From: Aphanothece cf. minutissima CCALA 015
GTDB taxonomy: Bacteria > Cyanobacteriota > Cyanobacteriia > PCC-6307 > Cyanobiaceae
Direction of reading: 5' to 3'
Length of the DNA: 64,000 nt
NCBI GenBank assembly: GCA_003003925.1
Contig: PVWP01000001.1
Span: forward strand, 124,001 to 188,000
Of this stretch, positions 9,178 through 17,982 are shown one piece after another. The notes below the pieces were generated by a model. It was not told where the DNA came from and did not search any database. It saw only the letters and a list, made by a program, of their open reading frames with translations. Both the position numbers and the translations under genes were made by a program. Position 1 is the first letter of the stretch. Each line of letters opens with the position of its first letter.

Positions 9178-10090
9178 CCCCGAGCCATTCCGCCTGATCC
9201 CCCAGCGCGACGATCCCCGGCGACATCACTCGCCCCCCCAGGGCCCCGGCCCGGTCGGCGATGGCCTCCAGGTCGGCCATCCGCAGGCGCAGCTGCCAGT
9301 GGGCCAGGTCCTGGAGGCCCTGGTCGGCGGGCATGGGCCGGCCACCGGTGGGTTCGCGGTAGTCGAGGCACTCGACACCGGCGCCGCTGGGGCAGCGGTG
9401 GCCGGTGATACGCACCCGGGTGCCCGCCAGACCGTCGAGGCCGTCCTGCTCCGGGCCGCTGTTGACGCCGTCGCCGCCGGCGGCCAGCCCCAGGAGCTCG
9501 CGGTAGAACCGGCCGCTGGCGGCCGTGTCGGCGATGCCGATGGCGCTGTGGTCGATGCCGAGCACCGGGCCGGGGGACGCCCCATGCCAGCGGGCCTCCC
9601 CCTTGTCCGGCGGGAACTGCAGCAGCTCCAGGGGATGGCCGTCCGGGTCGCGGAACTTGAAGGCAAGGATGCCGGCGGCGGCCGCATTCCAGTCCGGCAG
9701 GCGCTGGGGCGCGGAGGAGATCGCCGTGATCCGGCCGGCAGCGAAGGCCGGCTGCAGCGCCGCCAGGGCCGCCTCCAGGCGATTGACCACCAGGCAGGCG
9801 TGCTGGAACCAGCGGTCGTTGCTGCGGGAACCGGCCGGGATCGGCCGCCCCGGACGGACGCCCGGACCCGGTGTGAGCACCTCGGTGAGCTCCAGCACCT
9901 CCGCCCCGATCGCCAGCCGCAGCACCCGGAGGCGGGCATCCGGCAGGCCCACCAACCGTGCGTAGGGGCCGCCCTCCAGCACCACGGCCTCCCCCAGACG
10001 CTGGAAGCCCAGGCAGGTCTCGAAGAAGGCGGCGCTGGCCTCGGCATCGGCCGTGGTGAAGCCGAGGCTGTCGATGTGGGGAAGGGTCAT
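9116..10090 (-). CDS. Two-domain VOC (glyoxalase/dioxygenase) family protein
   Basis: This 324-residue protein has two vicinal-oxygen-chelate modules: residues ~5-160 (HIDSLGFTTADAEASAAFFETCLGF ... FKFRDPDGHPLELLQF) and ~180-324 (GIDHSAIGIADTAASGRFYRELLGL ... LADPDGHRLQLLQ). Both end in the DPDGHxL(E/Q)LLQ strand, but the final acidic metal ligand is Glu in the first and Gln in the second, so metal binding may be uneven. It resembles extradiol-dioxygenase or glyoxalase-like enzymes; substrate unknown. The ATG overlaps the stop of the upstream EamA gene (ATGA), so the two are probably co-transcribed. Confidence 0.8.
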   Translation of the reverse strand: MTLPHIDSLGFTTADAEASAAFFETCLGFQRLGEAVVLEGGPYARLVGLPDARLRVLRLAIGAEVLELTEVLTPGPGVRPGRPIPAGSRSNDRWFQHACLVVNRLEAALAALQPAFAAGRITAISSAPQRLPDWNAAAAGILAFKFRDPDGHPLELLQFPPDKGEARWHGASPGPVLGIDHSAIGIADTAASGRFYRELLGLAAGGDGVNSGPEQDGLDGLAGTRVRITGHRCPSGAGVECLDYREPTGGRPMPADQGLQDLAHWQLRLRMADLEAIADRAGALGGRVMSPGIVALGDQAEWLGASRALQLADPDGHRLQLLQN

Positions 10091-11010
10091 GGCTGGGGGG
10101 CGGCCACAGGGTTCTGCCCCACCAGGCTGAGCACCCCGCCGACGCAGATCAGCACCGTTCCCACGATCACGCCGGCATTGGGGATCTGGCCGAACCAGAT
10201 CCAGCCGATCAGGCCGGCGAAGACCACGGAGGAATACTGAAAGGCTCCGATCGCACTGGGATCGGCATAGCTGTAGGCGCGGATCAGCAGAAACTGGAAG
10301 CTGAGCAGACAGAGGGCCGAGGCCAGCACCCACAGGAACTGATCGGGGCTGATGGCGTGGAACTGTCCCACCATCATCAGGCTGGAGACCAGGCCGCCGA
10401 TGGCCAGGAAATAGACCAGCTGCGTCAGGGCAGATTCACTCCTGCCCAGGGCCTTCACCGCCAGAAATTCGATGGCGCAGACGAATCCGGCCGCCAACCC
10501 CAGAAGATCACCGGGCTTGTCAAGGAGACTGGCGTTGGGCTGAACGACAATCACCATCCCGGCAAATCCCACCGCCAGGGCCTTCCACAGGCTGGGGGGA
10601 ATACGCTGCCTGAGCACCAGCCAGGCCAGCAACGGGATGAACATGGGCGTCGTGTTCAGCAGCACATTGGCGTTGACAAGATTCACCAGCTTGGCCGCCG
10701 ACATGAACAACAGAAACCCTGCCATGCCCATGCCGCCACGAAGAAGGTGAAGGGGAAACACCCGCGTGGGAAGATCGCGCCCCCCGCGCATCACCAGCAA
10801 GGGAATCAGCAGCAGCAGCGCCAGCACAAATGTCAGCCAGGTGAACATCAGCGCATCCATGGCACTGCCCACCGCCCGCGCAAACGCGCTCTGCAAGGTA
10901 TTGGCCAGGAAGGCCGCCACCAGCAGGGCCGCCCCCCTGGCCACCGAAGTTTTCACCGGCCCATTGCGGGTTCCGTTGCTGTCAGGCTCCTGCAACGCTT
11001 CGCCGTCCAT
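10087..11010 (-). CDS. EamA/DMT family transporter (drug/metabolite permease)
   Basis: This 307-residue protein has about ten hydrophobic segments in two repeats typical of EamA (DMT superfamily) permeases; LLNTTPMFIPLLAWLVLRQRIPP and QFQYSSVVFAGLIGWIWFGQIP-like segments mark the two halves. It would export or import a small metabolite across the inner membrane; substrate unknown. Start is ATG 11010; the frame extends to a TTG at 11118. The gene is visibly less GC-rich than its surroundings (57% over bases 10501-10560), hinting at a different history. It overlaps the VOC gene by 4 bp and is divergent from the SDR gene. Confidence 0.85.
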   Translation of the reverse strand: MDGEALQEPDSNGTRNGPVKTSVARGAALLVAAFLANTLQSAFARAVGSAMDALMFTWLTFVLALLLLIPLLVMRGGRDLPTRVFPLHLLRGGMGMAGFLLFMSAAKLVNLVNANVLLNTTPMFIPLLAWLVLRQRIPPSLWKALAVGFAGMVIVVQPNASLLDKPGDLLGLAAGFVCAIEFLAVKALGRSESALTQLVYFLAIGGLVSSLMMVGQFHAISPDQFLWVLASALCLLSFQFLLIRAYSYADPSAIGAFQYSSVVFAGLIGWIWFGQIPNAGVIVGTVLICVGGVLSLVGQNPVAAPQP

Positions 11011-11190
11011 CGGGCTGGTTCCACTCGCTTGGGCCTCAGCGTAGGGGCCATCCGGTGTGATGCCACGGTCACCGCATCCCGGTGGTGCGTTGTCCGTCGC
11101 CGCAACGATCCCAATCAAGTGTCGCTCCTGTGGGCGTCCCTAGGATGAAACCGTGGACATCCCTCCCCATTCCTTTCCTGGCCGTACCCG

Positions 11191-11997
11191 ATGACGAGCT
11201 CCAACCCCCTGGCCGGCAAGGCCCTGTCCACCCTGCTGCAGGGCAAGGTCGCCATCGTCACCGGCGGCAACAGCGGCATCGGCAAATCGATCGTGGAATA
11301 TCTGGCCGAACTCGGCGCCAAGGTGGTGATCGATTACCGCTCCCATCCCGAAGCCACCGAGGAACTGGAGCGTGAAATCGGCGCCTACGGCGGCTGCAGC
11401 TTCGGGGTTCAGGCCGATGTGGGCAAGCTCGATGACCTGCAGCGCCTGGTGGACACCACCGTGCAGAAATATGGTCGTCTCGATGTGATGATCAACAACG
11501 CTGGCATCGAAACCCGCACCTCGATTCTCACCACCACCCCGGACAATTTCGACAAGGTGCTGGACGTCAACCTGCGCGGTGTGTTCTTCGCCACCCAGTT
11601 CGCCGCCAAGCAGATGATCGCCCAGGGCGGCGGCGGCCGCATCATCAACATCTCCTCGGTGCACGAGGACTGGCCGATGCCCGACAACACCCCCTACTGC
11701 TGCGCCAAGGGGGGTGTGCGCATGCTCACCCGCACCGCGGCCCTGGAACTGGCGCCCCACGGCATCACCATCGTCAATGTGGGGCCCGGCGCCGTGGCCA
11801 CACCGATCAACGACTCCACCATGAACAATCCCGAGCTGCTGGCCAAGCTCAACGCCGCCATCCCGATGGGCCGCATGGCCCAGCCGGAGGAGATCGCCAA
11901 GGTGGTGGGCTTCCTGGCCAGCGACGCCGCCAGCTACATCACCGCCACCACGATCTTCGCCGATGGGGGCCTGATGCACAGCAGCCCCGGCCTCTGA
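11191..11997 (+). CDS. Short-chain dehydrogenase/reductase, glucose-1-dehydrogenase-like
   Basis: This 268-residue SDR has the cofactor loop TGGNSGIG (24-31), the NNAG motif at 102-105, and the catalytic set Ser155/156, Tyr169 and Lys173 (YCCAK). Overall it is closest in feel to glucose 1-dehydrogenase/3-oxoacyl-ACP-reductase-like SDRs that oxidise a sugar or polyol with NAD(P). It starts at an ATG (11191) and is convergent with NDH-2, with only 4 bp between the stops. The sugar assignment is inference. Confidence 0.85.
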   Translation: MTSSNPLAGKALSTLLQGKVAIVTGGNSGIGKSIVEYLAELGAKVVIDYRSHPEATEELEREIGAYGGCSFGVQADVGKLDDLQRLVDTTVQKYGRLDVMINNAGIETRTSILTTTPDNFDKVLDVNLRGVFFATQFAAKQMIAQGGGGRIINISSVHEDWPMPDNTPYCCAKGGVRMLTRTAALELAPHGITIVNVGPGAVATPINDSTMNNPELLAKLNAAIPMGRMAQPEEIAKVVGFLASDAASYITATTIFADGGLMHSSPGL

Positions 11998-12001
11998 GCC
12001 T

Positions 12002-13453
12002 TCAGGCCGCCGCCGGCTGCTCCGTGGAGGCCGCCGCGGGTGTCACCGCCGGGGGCGCAGCGGGGTCCCCCGCCCGTTCGGCCCGCTCCAGCCCCACCTC
12101 CACCCCCAGGTGCTGGTCGGGCCGGCCGGTGATCAGCAGGCTGGCCCGCTGCTGGGTGGCGATCATCCACAGCCACTTGGTCAGCAGGGTGAGGCGGTTC
12201 TCGTTGGCGGGCATGAAGGCCAGGTGGGCCAGGCCCCACAGCAGCCAGCCGAGGGGACCGGTGAACCTGAGGCCCCGCAGGTCGGCGACGGCGCAGAGGG
12301 GGCCGATCACCGCCATGCTGCCGAAGTCGAACCAGCGGAAGGGGGCCTGGCGCCGGCCCCCCAGCTGGGCCAGCAGGTCGAGGGCAACCCAGCCCCCCAT
12401 CTGCACCGCCGGGCCGGCCATGCCCGGCAGGGGCTTGCCATCGACCGTGTGGGAATAGGAGCAGAGATCGCCCACCACCCGGATCTCCGGATGGCCGGCG
12501 ATCGAGAAGTCCGGCTCCACGACCACCCGCCCACCGCGGTCGACCGCACAGCCGGTGCGCTCCGCCAGCAGCTTGCCGAGATGGGAGGCGCGCACCCCCG
12601 CACTCCAGCAGATGGTGGCCGCCTCCAGCACCCGCTCGCCGGGGGTTCCCGGTGCCGGCGACTTGAAGGCCACCGTGAGGCGTCCGGCCTCGATGCTCTG
12701 CACCCGCCCCCCCAGCACCAGCTCCACACCGCGGGAGACGAGATAGTCGCCGGCCGCCTGGGACAGCGATGGATCCATGGCCCGCAGCACCCGGTCGCCG
12801 GGGTCGACGAGCACCACGCGGCAGAGGCCCGGATCCAGCTGACGGAAGTCGCGCCGTGCCGCGTGGCGCATCAGCTCGTTGATCGATCCGGCCAGCTCGC
12901 AGCCGGAGGGGCCGCCGCCGACCACCACCACCGACTGCAGAAAACGGCAGCGTTCCGGATCCGGGGTCTGCTCAGCCTCCTCCAGGGCCGTGAGCACCCG
13001 GCGCCGGATCTCATCGGCGTGCTCGAGGATCTTCATCGGCGGCGCCAGTTCCCGCCACTCCTCATGGCCGAAATAGCTGCTGCCGGAGCCGGTGGCCAGG
13101 ATCAGGCTGTCGTAGCGCAGGCGGCGATCGTTGAAGACCACCTCCCGGGCGGCGGCATCGAGATCGACCACCTCACCGAGCAGCACCTGCACGTTGGCCG
13201 CCCTGGCCAGCAGCAGCCGCAGGGGCGTCGCCACATCCGCCTCCGACACCAGACCGGAGGCCACCTGATACAGCAGGGGCTGGAACAGATTGAAGTTGCG
13301 CTTGTCCACCAGCGTCACCCGCACCGGCTGGCCGGCCAGCCGGTGGGCCGCCTTCAGCCCGGCGAAACCGCCACCCACGATCACCACATGGGGCCAGCCC
13401 TTCATCACAGCCTCGCTGGGCTCCAGCTCGAGGAAGAAGCGTTCCTTCGCCAT
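12002..13453 (-). CDS. Type II NAD(P)H dehydrogenase (NDH-2)
   Basis: This 483-residue membrane-associated flavoprotein should oxidise NADH and reduce plastoquinone without pumping protons. The N-terminal FAD motif VIVGGGFAGLKAAHRL starts near residue 24, and a second dinucleotide fold VVVVGGGPSGCELAG lies mid-protein. The C-terminal third carries the hydrophobic stretch GPLGWLLWGLAHLAFM that anchors NDH-2 proteins. The Ala/Pro-rich tail is not conserved. ATG 13453 was chosen; an internal ATG (MKGWPHVV) 16 codons later would also fit. It is transcribed divergently from the DUF2231/oxidase operon across a 155-bp gap, a context that fits a shared respiratory role. Confidence 0.92.
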   Translation of the reverse strand: MAKERFFLELEPSEAVMKGWPHVVIVGGGFAGLKAAHRLAGQPVRVTLVDKRNFNLFQPLLYQVASGLVSEADVATPLRLLLARAANVQVLLGEVVDLDAAAREVVFNDRRLRYDSLILATGSGSSYFGHEEWRELAPPMKILEHADEIRRRVLTALEEAEQTPDPERCRFLQSVVVVGGGPSGCELAGSINELMRHAARRDFRQLDPGLCRVVLVDPGDRVLRAMDPSLSQAAGDYLVSRGVELVLGGRVQSIEAGRLTVAFKSPAPGTPGERVLEAATICWSAGVRASHLGKLLAERTGCAVDRGGRVVVEPDFSIAGHPEIRVVGDLCSYSHTVDGKPLPGMAGPAVQMGGWVALDLLAQLGGRRQAPFRWFDFGSMAVIGPLCAVADLRGLRFTGPLGWLLWGLAHLAFMPANENRLTLLTKWLWMIATQQRASLLITGRPDQHLGVEVGLERAERAGDPAAPPAVTPAAASTEQPAAA

Positions 13454-13608
13454 CGATGCGGTCCGCGGGATGCCTGAAAGCTAGGGAGGATCCCGGAAAC
13501 GGCGAGCTCCCGGCCACGTCGGCATATCGCCACAATCCTGCAATAAAAGCTCACAGACCCAGGCCAGCCGCCGGAGCCTGGCCATGGTGAAGGGGCACAG
13601 CGTGGCCG

Positions 13609-14112
13609 GTGCCCATGCAGCAACTGCTGCCAGCCCTCAATGACCACAACCTGCCCTGGATGGACACCCTCCATCCGATCGTGGTCCACTTCGTCATCGC
13701 CATGGCGGTGATCAGCGTGGTCTTCGATCTGATCGGTGTCGTGCTGCGACGGCCGAATCTGTTTGAAGTCAGCTTCTGGAATCTGCTGTTCGCCACCGGG
13801 GCGATCTTCGTGGCGATCATCTTCGGCCAGGTGGAGGCGGGGCTGGCCGATCCCTATGGCGCGTCCCGGGCGATCCTCAACCTGCACAGCACCCTGGGAT
13901 GGTCGTTGGCCGGCATCCTCTCGGTGCTCACCGGCTGGCGTTACGTGCTGCGGAACCGCGACCCTGAGACCCTGCCGCTGCCCTTCCTGGCCGCCGGCGG
14001 GGTGCTGGCCGCCCTGGTGGTGGTGCAGGTCACCCTGGGCAACCAGCTGATCTGGGTGTACGGCCTCCACACCGTGCCGGTGGTGGCCGCCGGACGGGCC
14101 GGGCTGATCTGA
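13609..14112 (+). CDS. DUF2231 membrane protein 1, first gene of the alternative oxidase operon
   Basis: This 167-residue four-helix membrane protein carries the DUF2231 opening HPIVVHF (His22, His27), with further histidines at 93 (NLHSTLGW) and 154 (YGLHTVPV). The neighbouring gene has matching histidines, so the pair looks like a tandem duplication. Function is unknown; buried histidines in a four-helix membrane bundle could bind heme or metal, which is inference. The upstream 155 bp shared with NDH-2 contains a possible -10 (AATAAA near 13542). Its TGA overlaps the next ATG by one base, so it is translated with the next gene. Confidence 0.8.
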   Translation: MPMQQLLPALNDHNLPWMDTLHPIVVHFVIAMAVISVVFDLIGVVLRRPNLFEVSFWNLLFATGAIFVAIIFGQVEAGLADPYGASRAILNLHSTLGWSLAGILSVLTGWRYVLRNRDPETLPLPFLAAGGVLAALVVVQVTLGNQLIWVYGLHTVPVVAAGRAGLI

Positions 14113-14735
14113 TGGCCCTCTCCGTGCTCCCGGCCGAGGCGCCGATCCAGCAGCTGGGCGACTGGCTGGGGCCCAACGACCTGCCCTACAGCCTGCCGAT
14201 CCATCCGAATCTGGTCCACTTCACGATCGGCCTGTTCGTGATCGCCATCGCCTTCGACATCGTCGGCGCCCTCTACCCGATCGAGAAGCGGGTGTTCCGC
14301 TTCCTGGCCCTGCCGATCACCCGGGCCGGCTTCCACGACGTGGGCTGGTACAACCTGCTGGCCTGCGCCATCGTCAGCTTCTTCACCGTGGCGGCGGGCT
14401 TCTTCGAGATGCTGCTGGCGGTGCCCCTGCCGGGCGTCACCAGCAGCATCGGCCTCCAGAGCATGGAAACCATGCTCTGGCACGGCGTCGGCGGGGTGGC
14501 GATCCTGCTGGCGATCATCGCCATGACCGTCTGGCGCGGCTATCAGCGCTTCCTCTGGCGCCGGGACATGGGCCGGCAGGTGCAGTGGCTCTACCTGCTG
14601 GTGGGCCTGGCCCTGTTCCTGGTGATCGGCCTGCACGGCACCCTCGGGGCCGAACTGGCGGCCGAGTTCGGCGTCCACATCACCGCCGACCAGCTCCTGG
14701 CCAACGGCGCCGACCTCCGCGACGCCCTTCCTTGA
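14112..14735 (+). CDS. DUF2231 membrane protein 2
   Basis: This 207-residue protein is a paralogue of the preceding one. Its HPNLVHF motif (His31, His36) and histidines at 124 (LWHGVGG) and 175 (IGLHGTLG) fall at equivalent places relative to the four membrane helices. An extra ~40-residue N-terminal region and a longer loop 2-3 distinguish it. It sits between DUF2231 protein 1 and oxidase subunit II, 13 bp before the latter. The tight packing suggests a role in assembly or electron delivery for the oxidase, an inference from position only. Confidence 0.8.
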   Translation: MALSVLPAEAPIQQLGDWLGPNDLPYSLPIHPNLVHFTIGLFVIAIAFDIVGALYPIEKRVFRFLALPITRAGFHDVGWYNLLACAIVSFFTVAAGFFEMLLAVPLPGVTSSIGLQSMETMLWHGVGGVAILLAIIAMTVWRGYQRFLWRRDMGRQVQWLYLLVGLALFLVIGLHGTLGAELAAEFGVHITADQLLANGADLRDALP

Positions 14736-14748
14736 GGGCCCCCTTCCC

Positions 14749-15687
14749 ATGACCTCCGCCCCCCCGCGTCGCCCCGGCCCCATCGCCCTCATGGCCCTGG
14801 CCCTCTGGGTCGGCCTGCTGCTGCTGATCAGCCTCTGGGTGGCGGGGCAGTCCCTGCGCTGGCTGCCGGTGCAGGCCTCCAATGCCGCCCCGCTGGTCGA
14901 CGGTCTGTTCAGCTTCGAGACCGGCGTCGGCACCTTCGTGTTCCTGGGGGTGATCTCGGTGATGGCCTGGGTGATGCTCGTGCACCGGGCCGAGAAGTAC
15001 GACGAGAGCGATGCCGAGCCGATCGAGGGCAACACCCGCCTCGAGGTGATCTGGACCGCCATCCCGCTGGTGCTGGTGATGGCCATCGCCTGGTATGCCA
15101 TCAGGGTCAACACCGAGCTCGGGGTGCTGGGCCCGATGGAGCACGTCCATCTGAGCGAACCTCTGCCCATGGCGATGGGCGCCCCGAAAGGCCAGGGACC
15201 GGCGGAGGAGGTGGAGGTGATCGCCCGGCAATGGTCCTGGGAGTTCCGCTACCCCGCCGAGAACGTCTCCAGCACCGAGCTGCACCTGCAGCTGGATCGG
15301 CCGGTCACCTTCCGGCTGGTCTCGGAGGACGTGCTGCACGGCTTCTTCATCCCGGCCTTCCGGCTCAAGCAGGACGTGATCCCGGGCCGGGCGATCGATT
15401 TCAGCCTCACCCCCACCCGCATCGGGCGCTACCGACTGCGGGATTCCCAGTTCAGCGGCACCTGGTTCGCCGCCAACCAGGCCGATGTGGTGGTCGAGAC
15501 GGCCGACGACCACACCGCCTGGCTGAAGCAGGCCGCCGCGGCCCCCCTGCAGGCGGGCCTCAGCGTCGCCGCCGACGAGTACGCCGCACGCCAGGGCCAG
15601 CCCCGCAGCGGCTGGCCCACGGTGGTGCCGGCCCCGCCGCCCCAGGTGAACACCCCCGGTTCCCGTTCCCTTCCCCACGACGCCTGA
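14749..15687 (+). CDS. ctaC: Terminal oxidase subunit II lacking CuA ligands (ARTO type)
   Basis: This 312-residue subunit II has two membrane helices (about 11-33 and 99-119; a further hydrophobic run lies at 58-79) and a cupredoxin domain (VEVIARQWSWEFRYP, then LVSEDVLHGFFIPAF). His197 of the CuA site is kept, but the C-x-E-x-x-x-C-x-x-x-H-x-x-M block is replaced: Asp232, Gln234, Ser236, Phe240 and Asn243 occupy those places. A subunit II without CuA cannot take electrons from cytochrome c in the usual way. In cyanobacteria this marks the alternative respiratory terminal oxidase, thought to use quinol. The Pro-rich C-terminal tail is not conserved. Confidence 0.93.
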   Translation: MTSAPPRRPGPIALMALALWVGLLLLISLWVAGQSLRWLPVQASNAAPLVDGLFSFETGVGTFVFLGVISVMAWVMLVHRAEKYDESDAEPIEGNTRLEVIWTAIPLVLVMAIAWYAIRVNTELGVLGPMEHVHLSEPLPMAMGAPKGQGPAEEVEVIARQWSWEFRYPAENVSSTELHLQLDRPVTFRLVSEDVLHGFFIPAFRLKQDVIPGRAIDFSLTPTRIGRYRLRDSQFSGTWFAANQADVVVETADDHTAWLKQAAAAPLQAGLSVAADEYAARQGQPRSGWPTVVPAPPPQVNTPGSRSLPHDA

Positions 15688-15691
15688 GGCC

Positions 15692-17362
15692 ATGACCAGC
15701 ACCGCCCTCTCCCCCGAACCGCCCGCCTCCTGGCGGCGTTACTTCGGCTTCAGCACCGATGCCAAGGTGATCGGCATCCAGTACATCGTGGTGGCCTTCT
15801 TCTTCTTCCTCGTGGGTGGCCTGCTGGCCATGATCATGCGGGGGGAGCTGATCACGCCCGAGGCCGACCTGGTGGATCGCACCGTGTACAACGGCCTCTA
15901 CACGATGCACGGAACGATCATGCTGTTCCTGTTCATCTTTCCGGTGCTCAACGGGCTCAACAACCTGTTGATTCCCACCATGATCGGCGCCCCCGACATG
16001 GCTTTCCCGCGGCTCAACACCGCCGCCTTCTGGCTGGTGCCGGTGTTCGGCATCCTGCTGATCGCCAGCTTCTTCGTGCCCAGCGGTCCCGCCACCTCCG
16101 GCTGGTGGTCCTATCCGCCGGTGAGTCTCCAGAACCCCCTCGGCCACCTGATCAACGGCGAGTTCCTCTGGGTGCTGGCCGTGGCCCTCTCCGGCGTCTC
16201 CTCGATCATGGGGGCGGTGAACTTCGTCACCACGATCCTGCGGATGCGGGCGCCGGGCATGGGCTTCTTCCGCATGCCGGTGTTCTGCTGGACGGCCCTC
16301 GCCGCCCAGACCCTGCAGCTGATCGGCCTGCCCGCCCTCACCGGCGGCGCCGTGATGCTGCTGATGGATCTGAGCGTCGGCACCTCGTTCTATCGGCCGG
16401 AAGGGGGCGGCGACCCGGTGCTCTATCAGCACTTCTTCTGGTTCTATTCCCACCCGGCGGTGTACGTGATCATCCTGCCGGTGTTCGGCATCTTCTCGGA
16501 GCTGTTCCCTGTCTATTCGCGCAAACCCCTGTTCGGCTACGTCTATGTGTGCCTGGCCTCCTTCATCATCGTCGGCCTGGGGCTGATCGTCTGGGTGCAC
16601 CATATGTTCCCCAGCGGCGTCACCCAGTGGATGCGCAACCTGTTCATGGTCACCACGATGCTGATTGCCGTGCCCACCGGCGTGAAGGTGTTCGCCTGGC
16701 TGGGAACGCTGTGGCGAGGCAAGATCCGGCTCACCACCCCGATGCTGTTCTGCCTGGGCGGCCTGTTCAACTTCGTGTTCGCCGGCATCACCGGCATCAT
16801 GCTGGCCACCGTGCCGATCGACATTCACGTCAGCAACACCTACTTCGTGGTGGGTCACTTCCACTACGTGATCTATGGCGCCGCCGTGATGGGTGTGTTC
16901 GCCGCCATCTACCACTGGTTCCCCAAGTTCACCGGCCGCATGCCCTACGAGGGCCTCGGCAAGCTGCATTTCGTGCTCACCTTCATCGGCGCCAACCTCA
17001 ACTTCCTACCCATGCACCCGCTCGGCCTGATGGGCATGCCCCGGCGGGTCTCCTCCTACGACCCGGAGTTCGCCTTCTGGAACGTGCTGGCCAGCCTGGG
17101 GGCCTTCCTGCTGGGGGTGTCGATCATCCCCTTCCTGCTCAACATGATCAGCTCCTGGGCCCGGGGCCCCAGGGCGCCGCACAACCCCTGGAACGCCATC
17201 GGCCTGGAGTGGCTGCTGCCCTCACCCCCGGCGGAGGACAACTTCGGTGAGCACGTGCCCACCGTGATCAGCCGCCCCTACGGCTACGGGACCGGCGAAC
17301 CGCTGGTGGAGCACCAGGCCGAGATCGAGCGCACCCTCACCCTTCAGGACGCCAACCGATGA
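15692..17362 (+). CDS. ctaD: Heme-copper oxidase subunit I (A2-like proton channel)
   Basis: This 556-residue catalytic subunit reduces O2 in the membrane. Heme and copper ligands are all present: His73 (low-spin heme), His254 and His303/His304 (CuB), His389 (high-spin heme), His391 (low-spin heme) and Tyr258 (His-Tyr crosslink). The D-channel glutamate of HPEVY is replaced, giving FYSHPAVY at 251-258; a Tyr-Ser pair replacing that Glu is the signature of A2-type oxidases. The K-channel region (VPTGVKVFAWLGTLW) is intact. It follows subunit II by 4 bp and overlaps subunit III by 4 bp (ATGA). Confidence 0.96.
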   Translation: MTSTALSPEPPASWRRYFGFSTDAKVIGIQYIVVAFFFFLVGGLLAMIMRGELITPEADLVDRTVYNGLYTMHGTIMLFLFIFPVLNGLNNLLIPTMIGAPDMAFPRLNTAAFWLVPVFGILLIASFFVPSGPATSGWWSYPPVSLQNPLGHLINGEFLWVLAVALSGVSSIMGAVNFVTTILRMRAPGMGFFRMPVFCWTALAAQTLQLIGLPALTGGAVMLLMDLSVGTSFYRPEGGGDPVLYQHFFWFYSHPAVYVIILPVFGIFSELFPVYSRKPLFGYVYVCLASFIIVGLGLIVWVHHMFPSGVTQWMRNLFMVTTMLIAVPTGVKVFAWLGTLWRGKIRLTTPMLFCLGGLFNFVFAGITGIMLATVPIDIHVSNTYFVVGHFHYVIYGAAVMGVFAAIYHWFPKFTGRMPYEGLGKLHFVLTFIGANLNFLPMHPLGLMGMPRRVSSYDPEFAFWNVLASLGAFLLGVSIIPFLLNMISSWARGPRAPHNPWNAIGLEWLLPSPPAEDNFGEHVPTVISRPYGYGTGEPLVEHQAEIERTLTLQDANR

Positions 17363-17979
17363 GCAGCACCCCCGTCACCCCCGGCGACACGGCAGCGCCC
17401 CACGCCGAGAGCCACGGCCACGGCGCAGGCCAGCACGGCAACCACAACCTCACGGGGTTCATCATCTTCCTGTGCTCCGAGAGCGTCATCTTCCTGGCGT
17501 TCTTCAGCGGCTACGCCCTGCTGCGGCTCTCCGCCATCGACTGGCTGCCCGCCGGTGTGGAGGGCCTGGAATGGCGCCTGCCGCTGATCAACACGGTGGT
17601 ACTGGTCAGCAGCTCCTTCACGATGGTGGTGGCCGAGCATTTCAAGGGCAAGGGGAAGATCTGGCTGTTCCGGGGCTTCTGGCTGCTGACCATGGCCATG
17701 GGGGCCTATTTCCTCTACGGCCAGGCGGTGGAGTGGCGCGGCCTCAGCTTCGGCTTCACCTCCGGCACCTTCGGCGGCACCTTCTATCTGCTCACCGGCT
17801 TCCATGGCCTGCATGTGCTCACCGGCATCCTGCTGATGGGCCTGATGCTGGCCAAATCCTTCGTCCCCGGCAATTACGACCGGGGCGAAGAAGGCGTCAT
17901 CGCCACGTCCCTGTTCTGGCACTTCGTGGATGTGATCTGGATCATCCTGTTCGTGCTGCTCTACGTCTGGAGAGCCTGA
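17359..17979 (+). CDS. ctaE: Heme-copper oxidase subunit III
   Basis: This 206-residue subunit III has five membrane helices and the family motifs GFIIFLCSESVIFLAFFSGYA, GTFGGTFYLLTGFHGLHV and LFWHFVDVIWIILF. The N-terminus is His/Gly-rich (ESHGHGAGQHGNHN), an unusual cytoplasm-facing stretch that could bind metal but may be incidental. The start ATG overlaps the stop of subunit I. The GMC oxidoreductase gene begins only 3 bp after the stop, so the operon plainly continues. Confidence 0.94.
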   Translation: MSSTPVTPGDTAAPHAESHGHGAGQHGNHNLTGFIIFLCSESVIFLAFFSGYALLRLSAIDWLPAGVEGLEWRLPLINTVVLVSSSFTMVVAEHFKGKGKIWLFRGFWLLTMAMGAYFLYGQAVEWRGLSFGFTSGTFGGTFYLLTGFHGLHVLTGILLMGLMLAKSFVPGNYDRGEEGVIATSLFWHFVDVIWIILFVLLYVWRA

Positions 17980-17982
17980 ACC

